From: Pyrinomonadaceae bacterium
GTDB taxonomy: Bacteria > Acidobacteriota > Blastocatellia > Pyrinomonadales > Pyrinomonadaceae
Direction: 5' to 3'
Length of the DNA stretch: 38,391 bases
NCBI GenBank assembly: GCA_013003295.1
Contig: JABDJV010000487.1
Span: forward strand, 1-38,391
Position numbers and translations under genes: made by a program. Below are positions 8,493-18,058 of this stretch, piece after piece. Numbering within the stretch: position 1 is the stretch's first letter; every line of letters begins with the position of its first letter. A model generated the notes under the pieces. It was given only the letters and a program-made list of their open reading frames with translations, ran no database searches and was not told the DNA's origin.

Positions 8493-10301
8493 TTACCATG
8501 GCTCCAGCAGCGGAGCTCCTTCCAACCGCATACGGTTTATCATATTGAAATCACCTCCGGCGGCACCACCATAGGCGACCGCTCCGTCACGAATTCGCTT
8601 GCAGCAGTTAACCGAGTTTGAAAAATCTGTTCCGCCTTGTTCCATGAATGAGACCTCGTCAGGCGGAGCCGCTGCCGGGGCGTGCAAGACCTCGCCCAAT
8701 ATGTGTCCGATCTCATGAGCAAGCACCACCGGGTTGTTATCTGTCGAATCCATGGTGTTTCCAACCAATAGGGCCGAATATTTGATCTGTGAAACCGCGG
8801 CGCGGGTCGGTGCAAAACGATGCCCCGAAAATGTTGCAGTTCCACGCAGCGCTGGCGACGTCATCTGGATCACGTAGAGATCGATGCGATCATCGCCCGT
8901 ATCAAAATTCCTGAACAAGGCCCTTTGCTGAATGCTTCCGATCAATCCACTTGGGATAAAAGGTGCCCGCGGCAGGCTGAGCGGGTTTACGCGTCCAACC
9001 GTCACTGATTGTCCGCTGTCATTTGAAACCGGTGGATCAATGGTTACGCGAGCTCCACCGGCCTCGATAATCAATATGTCGGCCGACTGGAGATCGTCTG
9101 AGATCGCATCCGTCCGCGCAGGATTAAGCGCGACGGTCGCTGAGTATGGGGCCGAAACCAACGCCGCAAGGGCCGCGGCGGTCGTCGCCGGCGTATCACC
9201 GGCTGTCGGCGTGATCGGTCCGATCGTTTGCGACGGATGTCCGGTCGCGTTGATAGTAAACCCGAGTGTGCCGTCACCAACCGCAGGTGTTCCAGTATCA
9301 TCCGAAACCGAAACCAGGTTTTCCGGAGGATCTATAGCCCTCACCGCGATCATAAGTTTCGGTGCAATTGCGGCCTGCGCGTAAACCCGACGTAACCATG
9401 TGTGAACCCTTCGCTCGGCATCTGCGAGGGAAACCGGCAGGGCTCCGCCTGGTGTCGAACGGACTACTGATAAAGCTATTCTTAAACGGCGCCGATCGGT
9501 TCCCACTGGAAGCTTTACGATGGCCTTGCATTTCGGATTCTGCGGGCAAGTGGGTATTTCGTAAGAGGCTTTTATCAATTGATCCAGGATCTCAACTTGT
9601 TTCGCTGCACCTGCTCCATTACCTTCATCTGCGACAAGAATTGTCTGCTTATCTGCCGCCGCCTTATCGTCAGCGTCAGTCACGAGGCGCAAATATCCCG
9701 TGCGGAACCGCTGTGTCGAACCCTGTTTTTCGGCCTTCGATGCTAGCTTCCGTTTCGCCGCATCGGTATCGGTAAATGAGCGGTGCCCGGTTACCACCCC
9801 GGCAGCATTGTAAATCGGGCGCAAGGCCTCGATCTCGACGTCAAGAAGCCCGCTCGCATTAATATCAAGCACCTCAACCTTAAAAGTATCCTGGTCTTTG
9901 TCCCCGTGGGAGTGAAATCGGCGAAAGTCAAAAGCCGGGAATGGATCGCTCCCGTCGGGATCGTTTCCGCGGTTGGTGACGTAGTTGCTGACGTTCAAGA
10001 CGGTTTCGGTTGGATCTTGCGCATAGGGCAGAGTCGGCGATCCGTGGGTGAATCTGATCGTGGCCATCGTTCCGCGTTTTACAAAGACGTGTTTTTTTTC
10101 GGTGCTTCCGTCTTCCTGCTTTTCCAGGAAATCCGGAATCGTAACGATGTCTCCCGGATTTACCTGAGCCGGGTCATCTGCTCGATTGATAATAAACGCG
10201 TTCGCCGCCTCGGCTCTTAGAGCCGTGCAATCGGGCAGCCCATTTACATGAGCTATGTTACATAGCGAGTCACCTGGTTCTGCTTTATGAGTTGTTGGCA
10301 T
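8493..10301 (-). CDS. LysM-like domain protein with C-terminal HExxH zinc-metallopeptidase motif; putative T6SS effector
   Basis: 602 aa; N-terminal LysM-like HKAEPGDSLCNIAHVNGLPD...NPGDIVTIPD; C-terminal VVLAHEIGHILGEVLH with downstream VSFMEQGG; located between vgrG and PAAR genes. Confidence 0.75.
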   Translation of the reverse strand: MPTTHKAEPGDSLCNIAHVNGLPDCTALRAEAANAFIINRADDPAQVNPGDIVTIPDFLEKQEDGSTEKKHVFVKRGTMATIRFTHGSPTLPYAQDPTETVLNVSNYVTNRGNDPDGSDPFPAFDFRRFHSHGDKDQDTFKVEVLDINASGLLDVEIEALRPIYNAAGVVTGHRSFTDTDAAKRKLASKAEKQGSTQRFRTGYLRLVTDADDKAAADKQTILVADEGNGAGAAKQVEILDQLIKASYEIPTCPQNPKCKAIVKLPVGTDRRRLRIALSVVRSTPGGALPVSLADAERRVHTWLRRVYAQAAIAPKLMIAVRAIDPPENLVSVSDDTGTPAVGDGTLGFTINATGHPSQTIGPITPTAGDTPATTAAALAALVSAPYSATVALNPARTDAISDDLQSADILIIEAGGARVTIDPPVSNDSGQSVTVGRVNPLSLPRAPFIPSGLIGSIQQRALFRNFDTGDDRIDLYVIQMTSPALRGTATFSGHRFAPTRAAVSQIKYSALLVGNTMDSTDNNPVVLAHEIGHILGEVLHAPAAAPPDEVSFMEQGGTDFSNSVNCCKRIRDGAVAYGGAAGGDFNMINRMRLEGAPLLEPW

Positions 10302-10321
10302 CTATGTTCTAAAGTCCTCCG

Positions 10322-12715
10322 TTATTTTTTCTCCCAACTTCTTCCGTCCATGTCAGGGAATGTGATCTGACAATTTCCGGGATCGATACTTTCGACTCTG
10401 GCTTCGCCTTTGCTGTCCAAAGTGCCGCTGGCAACAGTGCTTCCATCTGGCAAAGTCACTAGATATTTTTCACCCGGAACCGGATTTCCCTCATCGTCTT
10501 CCAGTTTTATTTCGATCCACGATTTCTTATCCTCATTCTTGCTCGAATTCGGATTGTGCGATGGAGAAGATCCGTACATCATTTTCTCAAATCGAGTTCG
10601 GTCTGCGATCTGATTCTTATATGTCGGCGATTTGCTGCCGGGATCTGCGTTATCAGCAATAAGAGCTTTTTCCGGTTCGGTCACGGGACATAAATTCGCG
10701 GAACTAGCCGAACCCGCAGCGCCTCCACTATTTATTTTGACCATTGATCCGACAATGTCTACGCCTCCCGGGTGTACTTTGATGAAGTTTCCTCCGCATT
10801 TAAGAGTGACTGCCGTTGATGCATCGAGAACGATTTCTCCAGCCGCAATCGATACTTTTTGGCCGACATCAATCGTGTAGTTTTTTATAATGGCCACATC
10901 CACATTTTCATAGTTTTGCTCGGTGACGTCTTTTTCGTGGAGCTTGTGATACGTATCCATTATCCGGGTATGTACTTTCTTTTCGTATTGGTGATAGGTA
11001 TCCCGTTCGACAATTTTATGTTCGTCGCGCTTAATATGCTCGCGCTTGTCACGCTGAATAAATGTGTGTCGATCGTTTGCAACAAGTTCACGGCGATCAT
11101 TCTTTATCCGCATATCGAGATCTTTTTGCGCGTGGACAAATACTTGCTCCTCACCCTTTTTATCTTCAAAGCGAATTTCATTGAATCCGCCTCCGCCTTT
11201 TGATGAATCGGATTTAACCCCGGATTTCGTTTTTTCATCCGGCAGCGGGTAGGGAGGGATCATGTCCGGATTGTAAACGCACCCGCCAACTATCGGCTGG
11301 TCCGGGTCTCCTTCGAGAAAATCGACTACCACTTCCATCCCGATCCTGGGTATGAACATCGAACCCCATCCGTTACCGGCCCAGGATTGCGTAACCCGCA
11401 TCCAGCAGGAGCTATCGGCATCCACCTGTCCCTGCCTGTCCCACGGAAACTGAACCTTTATCCGGCCAAATTCATCGGTAAAGATCTCCTCGCCCGCCGG
11501 TCCGACGACGACTGCCGTTTGACTGCCCTGGACGATCGGTTTTGGGGTAACCCTCTCCGGGCGGAAAGGGGGTGCACCCGCTCCATGGGGAATGCAGCTA
11601 AAGCTATTTAAGTAAGATTCTCCAAGGTCTTCATCGGAAACATAGGTCGGCGATTGCTCGGCACGATGACTTACCGAAGTCAATACATACTGCCGATTCC
11701 TATCCCTTTTCGGATGCTTTTCCAGGTTAAACCGATAACCACCTGTGAGGGCACAGCAATTCGACGCACCGCTTAAGACTTCAAACTGTGAATCGAGCGC
11801 TTCCATTGTATTCTGAAGTGTTCGGTCTTTATCGGGGAATATTCCATCCAAGCCGCTAGAATTGTCACCGCCCATTCGGTCTTTTCCGTCATACTTTCGG
11901 GCATAGCCTCCTGGAAATTCATAAACCTCAAGATTGTGATTGTCTCCGACCTTGTGCATCGACTGCACACTTGCAGAGAGCATGTTACCCGGAAGCTGAA
12001 AATTGCGATCCCGAAACGCGATGGCACCCGTCTGTAACTTAAAAGCGGCTTTTATGTCTCGGATCACTGAAACAAAGCCTTCCTCAGTCGACATGTCCAA
12101 CTGATAATCGATCTCATTTTTGCCCGGGTTGTCCTGGTGGGATTGGGGCGTGTTGGCGATTATCATTTTATGATTTCCTTCAGTATGTTCGAAGTAGTAG
12201 TAGAAACCCTCTTCTTCCATCAAGCGTGAGGCAAAATTAAAATCGGTTTCCCTGTATTGAACGCAGTAATTTCGCCGTTCGAAGTCTCCCTGAATCTGAA
12301 ATACAACCTCAAATCCATCAAAAACCTCTTCTAAGATCTCTTGAACACTTTTATGCTGAAAAATACGGCTTTGAGATTTTTGGGTAAGAAGCCAAACGTG
12401 CGGTACGATCGTGGCGGAGTAGTAAGTAAAACGAGTGCTCCGGTTTCCCTGTGAAAACTGATTTACCATGCCATTAAAATTTCTGGCGACCCCATCATCC
12501 TGTGTGACCGTGATCGAGACGCCTTTTCCAAGGATCGATTGAATGTCAACATCGGTAGGCTCATGACCCTCCTCTTCTTCTTCATGAAGGAGTTCGACGC
12601 TGATTTCAAAAAGCCCGGAAAGCTTTTCAGTAGCATAAAATTTGTTAAGTAATAGAAAGTCTTTTTCTAAAGGAGTCTCTATTTTTAGCAGCCTATCATC
12701 TTGTGTTGTCGCCAT
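10322..12715 (-). CDS. vgrG: VgrG (TssI) spike protein with C-terminal beta-rich extension
   Basis: 797 aa; FERRNYCVQYRETDFNFASRLMEEEGFYYYF, GRIKVQFPWDRQGQ...SCWMRVTQSWAGNGWGSMFIPRIGMEVVVDFLEGDPDQPIVGGCVYN; tail WIEIKLEDDEGNPVPGEKYLVTLPDGSTVASGTLDSKGEARV. Confidence 0.95.
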   Translation of the reverse strand: MATTQDDRLLKIETPLEKDFLLLNKFYATEKLSGLFEISVELLHEEEEEGHEPTDVDIQSILGKGVSITVTQDDGVARNFNGMVNQFSQGNRSTRFTYYSATIVPHVWLLTQKSQSRIFQHKSVQEILEEVFDGFEVVFQIQGDFERRNYCVQYRETDFNFASRLMEEEGFYYYFEHTEGNHKMIIANTPQSHQDNPGKNEIDYQLDMSTEEGFVSVIRDIKAAFKLQTGAIAFRDRNFQLPGNMLSASVQSMHKVGDNHNLEVYEFPGGYARKYDGKDRMGGDNSSGLDGIFPDKDRTLQNTMEALDSQFEVLSGASNCCALTGGYRFNLEKHPKRDRNRQYVLTSVSHRAEQSPTYVSDEDLGESYLNSFSCIPHGAGAPPFRPERVTPKPIVQGSQTAVVVGPAGEEIFTDEFGRIKVQFPWDRQGQVDADSSCWMRVTQSWAGNGWGSMFIPRIGMEVVVDFLEGDPDQPIVGGCVYNPDMIPPYPLPDEKTKSGVKSDSSKGGGGFNEIRFEDKKGEEQVFVHAQKDLDMRIKNDRRELVANDRHTFIQRDKREHIKRDEHKIVERDTYHQYEKKVHTRIMDTYHKLHEKDVTEQNYENVDVAIIKNYTIDVGQKVSIAAGEIVLDASTAVTLKCGGNFIKVHPGGVDIVGSMVKINSGGAAGSASSANLCPVTEPEKALIADNADPGSKSPTYKNQIADRTRFEKMMYGSSPSHNPNSSKNEDKKSWIEIKLEDDEGNPVPGEKYLVTLPDGSTVASGTLDSKGEARVESIDPGNCQITFPDMDGRSWEKK

Positions 12716-12912
12716 CTTTCTCCCTTCTAATTAACTCAAATCGCCCATTTGCCCGGAGCTTTATTCAGAAGTCGAAATTCACCCACAACCAAATAAACAG
12801 GGTGTAATGTCACCTCTATATCAATAGACGTTGGAAGTTTGAGAAATTGCGAAAAGATTTTTGCGGTTAGTGTTTGATGAGGCCTGTTTTTCTAGATCCT
12901 GCTTTTCAACGG

Positions 12913-13272
12913 TCATCCTGAAGCCTGTTTCAATCTATCGAGCCTGCTTGTAAGCTCTCGTTTTTCAGCGCCGATTTGATCTTTTATTTCGGTCGAATAA
13001 CAATAGTCTTCATTTGAAAGAACCATTTCGAGGGCATTGATCGCAATTTGCAGATCCTCTTTCAAACTGGCTATAGGCCAGATGTACACACGTCCCAACT
13101 GCAAAACGCAATAAGCGGCCGCACGCAATTCCGCGGTATTTTCACCGTATGGGTCGTCTTCTTTGGAAAGCAGTAATGTTTTACGAACATGTTTCGGCAA
13201 GTCCGTTTTGTCCAATAGTTTTCCAAACCAATCCGCAGCGGCGTCATTATCCCATGGTTCATTGCCCCACAT
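12913..13272 (-). CDS. Small protein, DUF4259-like; candidate immunity protein
   Basis: 119 aa; N-terminal MWGNEPWDNDAAADWFGKLLDK resembles the DUF4259 start motif; downstream of the Rhs toxin. Confidence 0.55.
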   Translation of the reverse strand: MWGNEPWDNDAAADWFGKLLDKTDLPKHVRKTLLLSKEDDPYGENTAELRAAAYCVLQLGRVYIWPIASLKEDLQIAINALEMVLSNEDYCYSTEIKDQIGAEKRELTSRLDRLKQASG

Positions 13273-13279
13273 GTTTTCG

Positions 13280-13636
13280 TCAAGAAGCGATCTCGTCCAA
13301 TTCTGCGAAGAGGCTATCGGCAGATGCTTTTATGCCCGTTCGAAATTTTGCCGGAATCTTTTTCTCAGCCCGTTCAAACCAATTGCCAAACGTTTCCCGC
13401 CAGTCGTTTACATCCTCGGATAATATAAGTAGTTCGGCGTCTTGTTCGAACTTTTTCGATAAATGAAGAAGAATGTCGATATGTGCCAGCATTATCTGAA
13501 TCGGCGTATCCACTCCTTTCAGACGGGCAGATTCCTCTTTGATCTTATCGATCGCCATATTCATATACAGGGCGTGCTCTAAGTCAGCAGCCTCATTCCC
13601 GTTTGGCTCGGTACTATAAATCTTCAAATTGCTCAT
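13280..13636 (-). CDS. Small acidic protein immediately downstream of the Rhs toxin; candidate cognate immunity protein
   Basis: 118 aa; no recognised family; starts 13 bp after the Rhs stop. Confidence 0.55.
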   Translation of the reverse strand: MSNLKIYSTEPNGNEAADLEHALYMNMAIDKIKEESARLKGVDTPIQIMLAHIDILLHLSKKFEQDAELLILSEDVNDWRETFGNWFERAEKKIPAKFRTGIKASADSLFAELDEIAS

Positions 13637-13649
13637 AATAAATAACCGC

Positions 13650-16600
13650 CTAGCACGCTTTGGTTTTTTGTCGTTTCTTCAATCCCTCAACATCTTCCGG
13701 AGTATCGAGCCGTTTTACCTTCTTCAACGGTTTATCGACCCATCTGTCAGGCGTTCGGCCCCGGTTCTTATTCAAAAGGCCCGATTTTTTAAGCTGGTCT
13801 TCGACCGAGTCGAAAGGACTGTATGATCCGCGCTTCTGAGCCAGCCTTTGACGTATCAGGGCTGCCTCAAGAGATCGAGCCTGATCATGGGTCAATCCCG
13901 ATGCGATCACTTGCATTTTTGCAAACCTTTTGCCGCTATCGATGTGTTCGTTTCCTCGCGTCAATGCGGTTCTTTCCGTAATTCCGTAATAGATAACGTT
14001 GCCTTTGGAATCGAGCAATTGATAGACGATCTCGTCAAGGCCGAGGGGGTCAAACCACATGACCGGGTTGGTGCAATACTCATAGAGGTTAAAATTACCA
14101 AACAAACCGATCGGATCCTGGTTTACATACCTGCAATCATCAGCCGAATAATATCGAAAACGATTATAAAACAGGCCCGTTTCCTCATCCTCATATTGTC
14201 CCTGAAAACGGATATTCTGCTCCGTTTTCTCGATAACCGGATTTACCTTTCCGTACTCATCGTAGTTTCCCTGCCAAATTATCTCGCCGGATTCATTGGT
14301 AACTTCTTTTGGCGTTCCAAGGTAATCGGTATGGTAAGTTTCAACCTCGCTATTGCTCACCTTGGCGACCGGGACAAATCCATCATGTATATAGTGAGTG
14401 TCGTTCTCCAGCAGAAGTACGTCACCGTCCCATAGAAATTGGGTTTCATTGTCTTTAGTTTTCTTTAAGGTTCGGCGGCCGAAAGCATCATATTCAAATT
14501 CGACTTTTTGGTTATCTTTGGTGATGGCAATCACCTGGTCGGCCGAATCATAGGTGAAAAGGGAAGTCGGGCCTTCCGCGGCTCGTTTTTCGACCAGATT
14601 TCCAACGGCATCATATATGTACGTTGTCTTACCTTGTTTTTTGAGCTTGTCACCTTTACTGTATTTGAATTTTCGTGAGCCGGATACATTGCTCTTCCGT
14701 TCAATGAGATTTCCATCGGCATCATATTGAAACTCTTCAATTTCCTTGACCTTGGCGTTATCCCATCTTGAGAGATTCGATTCTGCCTGCCACAAGCGCT
14801 TCTCGGGTGGGATCCAACCGCGTGGCTTATCTTTTGGAACATCTGGTGTTTTAGTGTCCGGTGTTCCGGCAACAAGGCGCTCGACGGTTTTTAAACGCTC
14901 AACCGCGTCATACTGATAACGCTTTCCGCCGCGAAGCGAATCGTGGATTCCAACTACGTTTCCCAGTGAATCCCACTCGTAATCTCGTTTAACGACCTCA
15001 CGGCCGCCCGCGCCAACTGTTACCTTTTCAACGCTCAAACGCCCGTTGATGTCATACTCAAACTGTTCTTGCAACCCATTGGCCGAGTCTTTCGCCGTAA
15101 GTCGCCCGACCTGGTCCCGCAAGTAATTTATCTCGTTTTCGGCTAATTTTATGGTTGAAAGGTTGCTGTCTTTGTCATAGCTGTATTCAACCTTGGCTTT
15201 TTCATGTAAATCCGAATCCAAATTGCGGGCCGTTCGTCTGCCTTCCAGATCGTATTCGAAGCTGACTGTCTTGCCATTTTGATTCTCTCTAATAACCTGC
15301 CACGCATCGTCGTATGTCAATTTAATTTCCGAATTGGAATTTCTCGCGCCGGTAATTCTTCCACATTCATCGTACTCGTAGTCGACCGTTTCTGCCTTTG
15401 GCATCAGCCGCCGGACGACGCGTCCCATCGCATCGCGTCGATAGTAGGTCTCTCGCTTTAGCGCATCTTTTTTATAAACGAGCTCGCCGGCTTGATTGTA
15501 TTTGTAGCTTGTTATTGCCCCGTCAAATCCGATTTCCTTAACGACGCGGTCGAGTAGATCGTATTCAAATCGGTAGTTTTCATTGTTTTCATTGACAATT
15601 TTCTCGAGGCGCCCCTCTTCGTCGTATTCAAACTGGCGTTCATGTCCCAGAGAATCCACCCGTCTCGCAAGTTTGTCGTAGCCGGAATACTTGTAGAGGG
15701 TTTTGTTTCCGTATGCATCGATAAGAAGCGTCATATTGTCCTGGCTATCATATTCATAGCGTTGGACATTGATCGTCTCCCTCTTCGGATTTATATCGGC
15801 AATTCTTTTGACCCGTCCAACATCGTCATATCGATAGCTGGTTTTTATATCCGTAACTTCATCAACAACTTCCTCAAGAAAACCGCGCTCATTGTAATTG
15901 TAAGAAACCTTTCCGCCCCCTGGTTTTTCGACGGATTTTATTTGTCCGGCGGTTGTCCAGGCAAATTGAGTTTCGTTGCCGAGCGCATCCCGGAAGATCT
16001 TTATGTCGCCGGATTTATCGTAGTCATATTCACGTCTGGCATCGAGCGGGTTAATAGTGGCGACAATATTTCCCGAATTATCGTATTCGCGGGTCCAAAC
16101 TGCTCCTGATTCGTCAGAAACCGCGATCGGTTGGCAGAAATCGTTGTATTTGACCGTGCGAACCGTGCCGTCTTCCTGCGTGGCTGCTGTACAGTTTAAT
16201 TGGTCGTCGTAAGCGTAAGTTCTGATTCGTCCGATCTCATCTTTTTCCTGGAGAAGTTCACCATTTAAGCCGTAATCAAATTCCGAAATTCCGCCCTCGG
16301 CGTCAAAAACTTTTGTTACGAGTTCGAGATCGTTGTAATGGTAGATCGTTTCGCCGCCGAGTCCGTCTTTCTCGCGGGTCATATTGTTTTTTGGCAGATA
16401 GGTCAACCAGCGCTCATAGATCCCGTCATCGCCCCACGTGTGAACACATCGTGCTTCCGTACCGGCCCCCTCGTATTCGAAATGAAAGCTGAGACCATTC
16501 CGATTGGTCTCCTTAGTCATCAGATGGTTTTCATATGAATATGTGTAGGGGACGTAGCTCCGATTCGTTGCTGAAGTCAATTCTGCGTCGCCGTTGTAAC

Positions 16601-18050
16601 CAAAACGCATCAAGCTTATATCCTGACCGTTGGTTAAATGATGACGAACTTCACCGAGGCGTTTCCTGCCTGCAACCCTTTGATAGTGGAGCGTGACGAA
16701 TCCAGCCGTATTGCCGTCGATCTCTACAAGACTTCTATCTTCGTATTTCAGGTCTAAGAAATTCTCGTTGCGATCAAAAACCTTCAGGAGGCGAAGAGCT
16801 TCTTTTTCAGATCGGAAATCTTCGGAATCCGTCTGCCCAAATGAGTAATAGAGCCCGTCTTTACAATCGAATAACTCGTATTCTGCTTCACTTTTTCTCT
16901 CCAGCCAGACACGTTCGAGCGGTTGAAATTGCCGATCGCCTATATTCAGCTTTTCAAATCTAACCTGGTGGTTTTCCTGATTTCTCCAAACTAAGCAGTT
17001 ATAACGCTTGCTCTGCCACAAATGCTGGTCATACGGATGCGTCCAACCCCAGCCAAGCGAACTTTCGTAATCGATTCCGGATGTGTCATAAACTCGCTCG
17101 AAGACAATTGGAATGCGGCCCCTGATCTCGAAATCGGTACTGGTCGTGTACATACGGCCGGTCGCCACCTCAACCGGGTGCCCGGTCACGCGGCATAAGG
17201 CGTTTCTGGTTCTTCCGGGGGGGAGTTTCAATTGGATTCGCCTTATTACGGGCTTGAGCATTTTGAACAAACCCTTCATTATAGTCATCCAACCCGGCAT
17301 CGGGAATCCGCCGACCAGGACGTTTGGGCTCCCCATGGTGATGATGCCAAACGGAAATCCTACGCCGGGGTCTTTGCCCATCAGTAAACCCATTGCCATA
17401 GCAGCGGCATCGGCGGCGAATTGTGCGGCGGCGGTTGCCGCGCCAACGCCCGCGGCAGCAGCTGCGGCTGCGGCCATTTGAGCGTCAGCCTCGCCCTGCT
17501 TTTCGCTTGCTTCATAGGTAGCCTCAACGGATTTTTCGACAGATGCGGCGACGTTCAGCGCACTCATCCCCATACCAAATCCGGCCATGGCAATATCCAG
17601 CTTGCCGATTCCCCATTTCCCTCCAAACGGCGAGGGCAGACAGTGGTAGGTCGGATCCATCAATTGCCTTGCGGCCCTGGAACCGCCTATGAAGACGTGC
17701 GATGAGCCCATGAAAATCTCGAAAATCGGAAAATAGCCGCCACACCAAACAGCAAATCCCATGTCGCCATTTCGTGCCGCCGGCAGGCCGTTGATCAAAA
17801 CGCTCATACATCCCGATGCGACCACCGGGCCCAAGCTTGGGATCGGAAAACCAAATGTAGGCGGGTGAGGGTGTGAATGGCCAAACTGGAACACGAGATC
17901 TGTATACAGTCTTGCGGCGGGCATTTTGGGAAGAAATTCGAGAGCTTTGAGCGTAGCTTTGGCAACCCCTAAGTTAAGGGCATCGATCGGCGCGGTAATG
18001 GTTTTCATTACCTCGCCTGTAAATTGCTGCACATTTTGAGCTGTTCCCAT
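13650..18050 (-). CDS. Rhs/YD-repeat polymorphic toxin with N-terminal PAAR-like region and C-terminal GIY-YIG-like nuclease
   Basis: 1466 aa; N-terminal PAAR-like FGHSHPHPPTFGFPIPSLGPVVASGCMSVLINGLPAARNGD; many YD repeats (YEYDSQDNMTLLIDAYGN etc.); Rhs core end YNRFRYYSADDCRYVNQDPIGLFGNFNLYEYCTNPVMWFDPLGL; C-terminus DEIVYQLLDSKGNVIYYGITERT...SLEAALIRQRL. Confidence 0.92.
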   Translation of the reverse strand: MGTAQNVQQFTGEVMKTITAPIDALNLGVAKATLKALEFLPKMPAARLYTDLVFQFGHSHPHPPTFGFPIPSLGPVVASGCMSVLINGLPAARNGDMGFAVWCGGYFPIFEIFMGSSHVFIGGSRAARQLMDPTYHCLPSPFGGKWGIGKLDIAMAGFGMGMSALNVAASVEKSVEATYEASEKQGEADAQMAAAAAAAAGVGAATAAAQFAADAAAMAMGLLMGKDPGVGFPFGIITMGSPNVLVGGFPMPGWMTIMKGLFKMLKPVIRRIQLKLPPGRTRNALCRVTGHPVEVATGRMYTTSTDFEIRGRIPIVFERVYDTSGIDYESSLGWGWTHPYDQHLWQSKRYNCLVWRNQENHQVRFEKLNIGDRQFQPLERVWLERKSEAEYELFDCKDGLYYSFGQTDSEDFRSEKEALRLLKVFDRNENFLDLKYEDRSLVEIDGNTAGFVTLHYQRVAGRKRLGEVRHHLTNGQDISLMRFGYNGDAELTSATNRSYVPYTYSYENHLMTKETNRNGLSFHFEYEGAGTEARCVHTWGDDGIYERWLTYLPKNNMTREKDGLGGETIYHYNDLELVTKVFDAEGGISEFDYGLNGELLQEKDEIGRIRTYAYDDQLNCTAATQEDGTVRTVKYNDFCQPIAVSDESGAVWTREYDNSGNIVATINPLDARREYDYDKSGDIKIFRDALGNETQFAWTTAGQIKSVEKPGGGKVSYNYNERGFLEEVVDEVTDIKTSYRYDDVGRVKRIADINPKRETINVQRYEYDSQDNMTLLIDAYGNKTLYKYSGYDKLARRVDSLGHERQFEYDEEGRLEKIVNENNENYRFEYDLLDRVVKEIGFDGAITSYKYNQAGELVYKKDALKRETYYRRDAMGRVVRRLMPKAETVDYEYDECGRITGARNSNSEIKLTYDDAWQVIRENQNGKTVSFEYDLEGRRTARNLDSDLHEKAKVEYSYDKDSNLSTIKLAENEINYLRDQVGRLTAKDSANGLQEQFEYDINGRLSVEKVTVGAGGREVVKRDYEWDSLGNVVGIHDSLRGGKRYQYDAVERLKTVERLVAGTPDTKTPDVPKDKPRGWIPPEKRLWQAESNLSRWDNAKVKEIEEFQYDADGNLIERKSNVSGSRKFKYSKGDKLKKQGKTTYIYDAVGNLVEKRAAEGPTSLFTYDSADQVIAITKDNQKVEFEYDAFGRRTLKKTKDNETQFLWDGDVLLLENDTHYIHDGFVPVAKVSNSEVETYHTDYLGTPKEVTNESGEIIWQGNYDEYGKVNPVIEKTEQNIRFQGQYEDEETGLFYNRFRYYSADDCRYVNQDPIGLFGNFNLYEYCTNPVMWFDPLGLDEIVYQLLDSKGNVIYYGITERTALTRGNEHIDSGKRFAKMQVIASGLTHDQARSLEAALIRQRLAQKRGSYSPFDSVEDQLKKSGLLNKNRGRTPDRWVDKPLKKVKRLDTPEDVEGLKKRQKTKAC

Positions 18051-18058
18051 CTCGTCGG

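Noticed and set aside
13848-14435. 195-aa plus-strand ORF opposite the Rhs toxin end, considered as an antisense immunity gene
   Set aside because: Antisense of a strongly coding Rhs region with no recognisable protein features; better immunity candidates lie downstream on the same strand.
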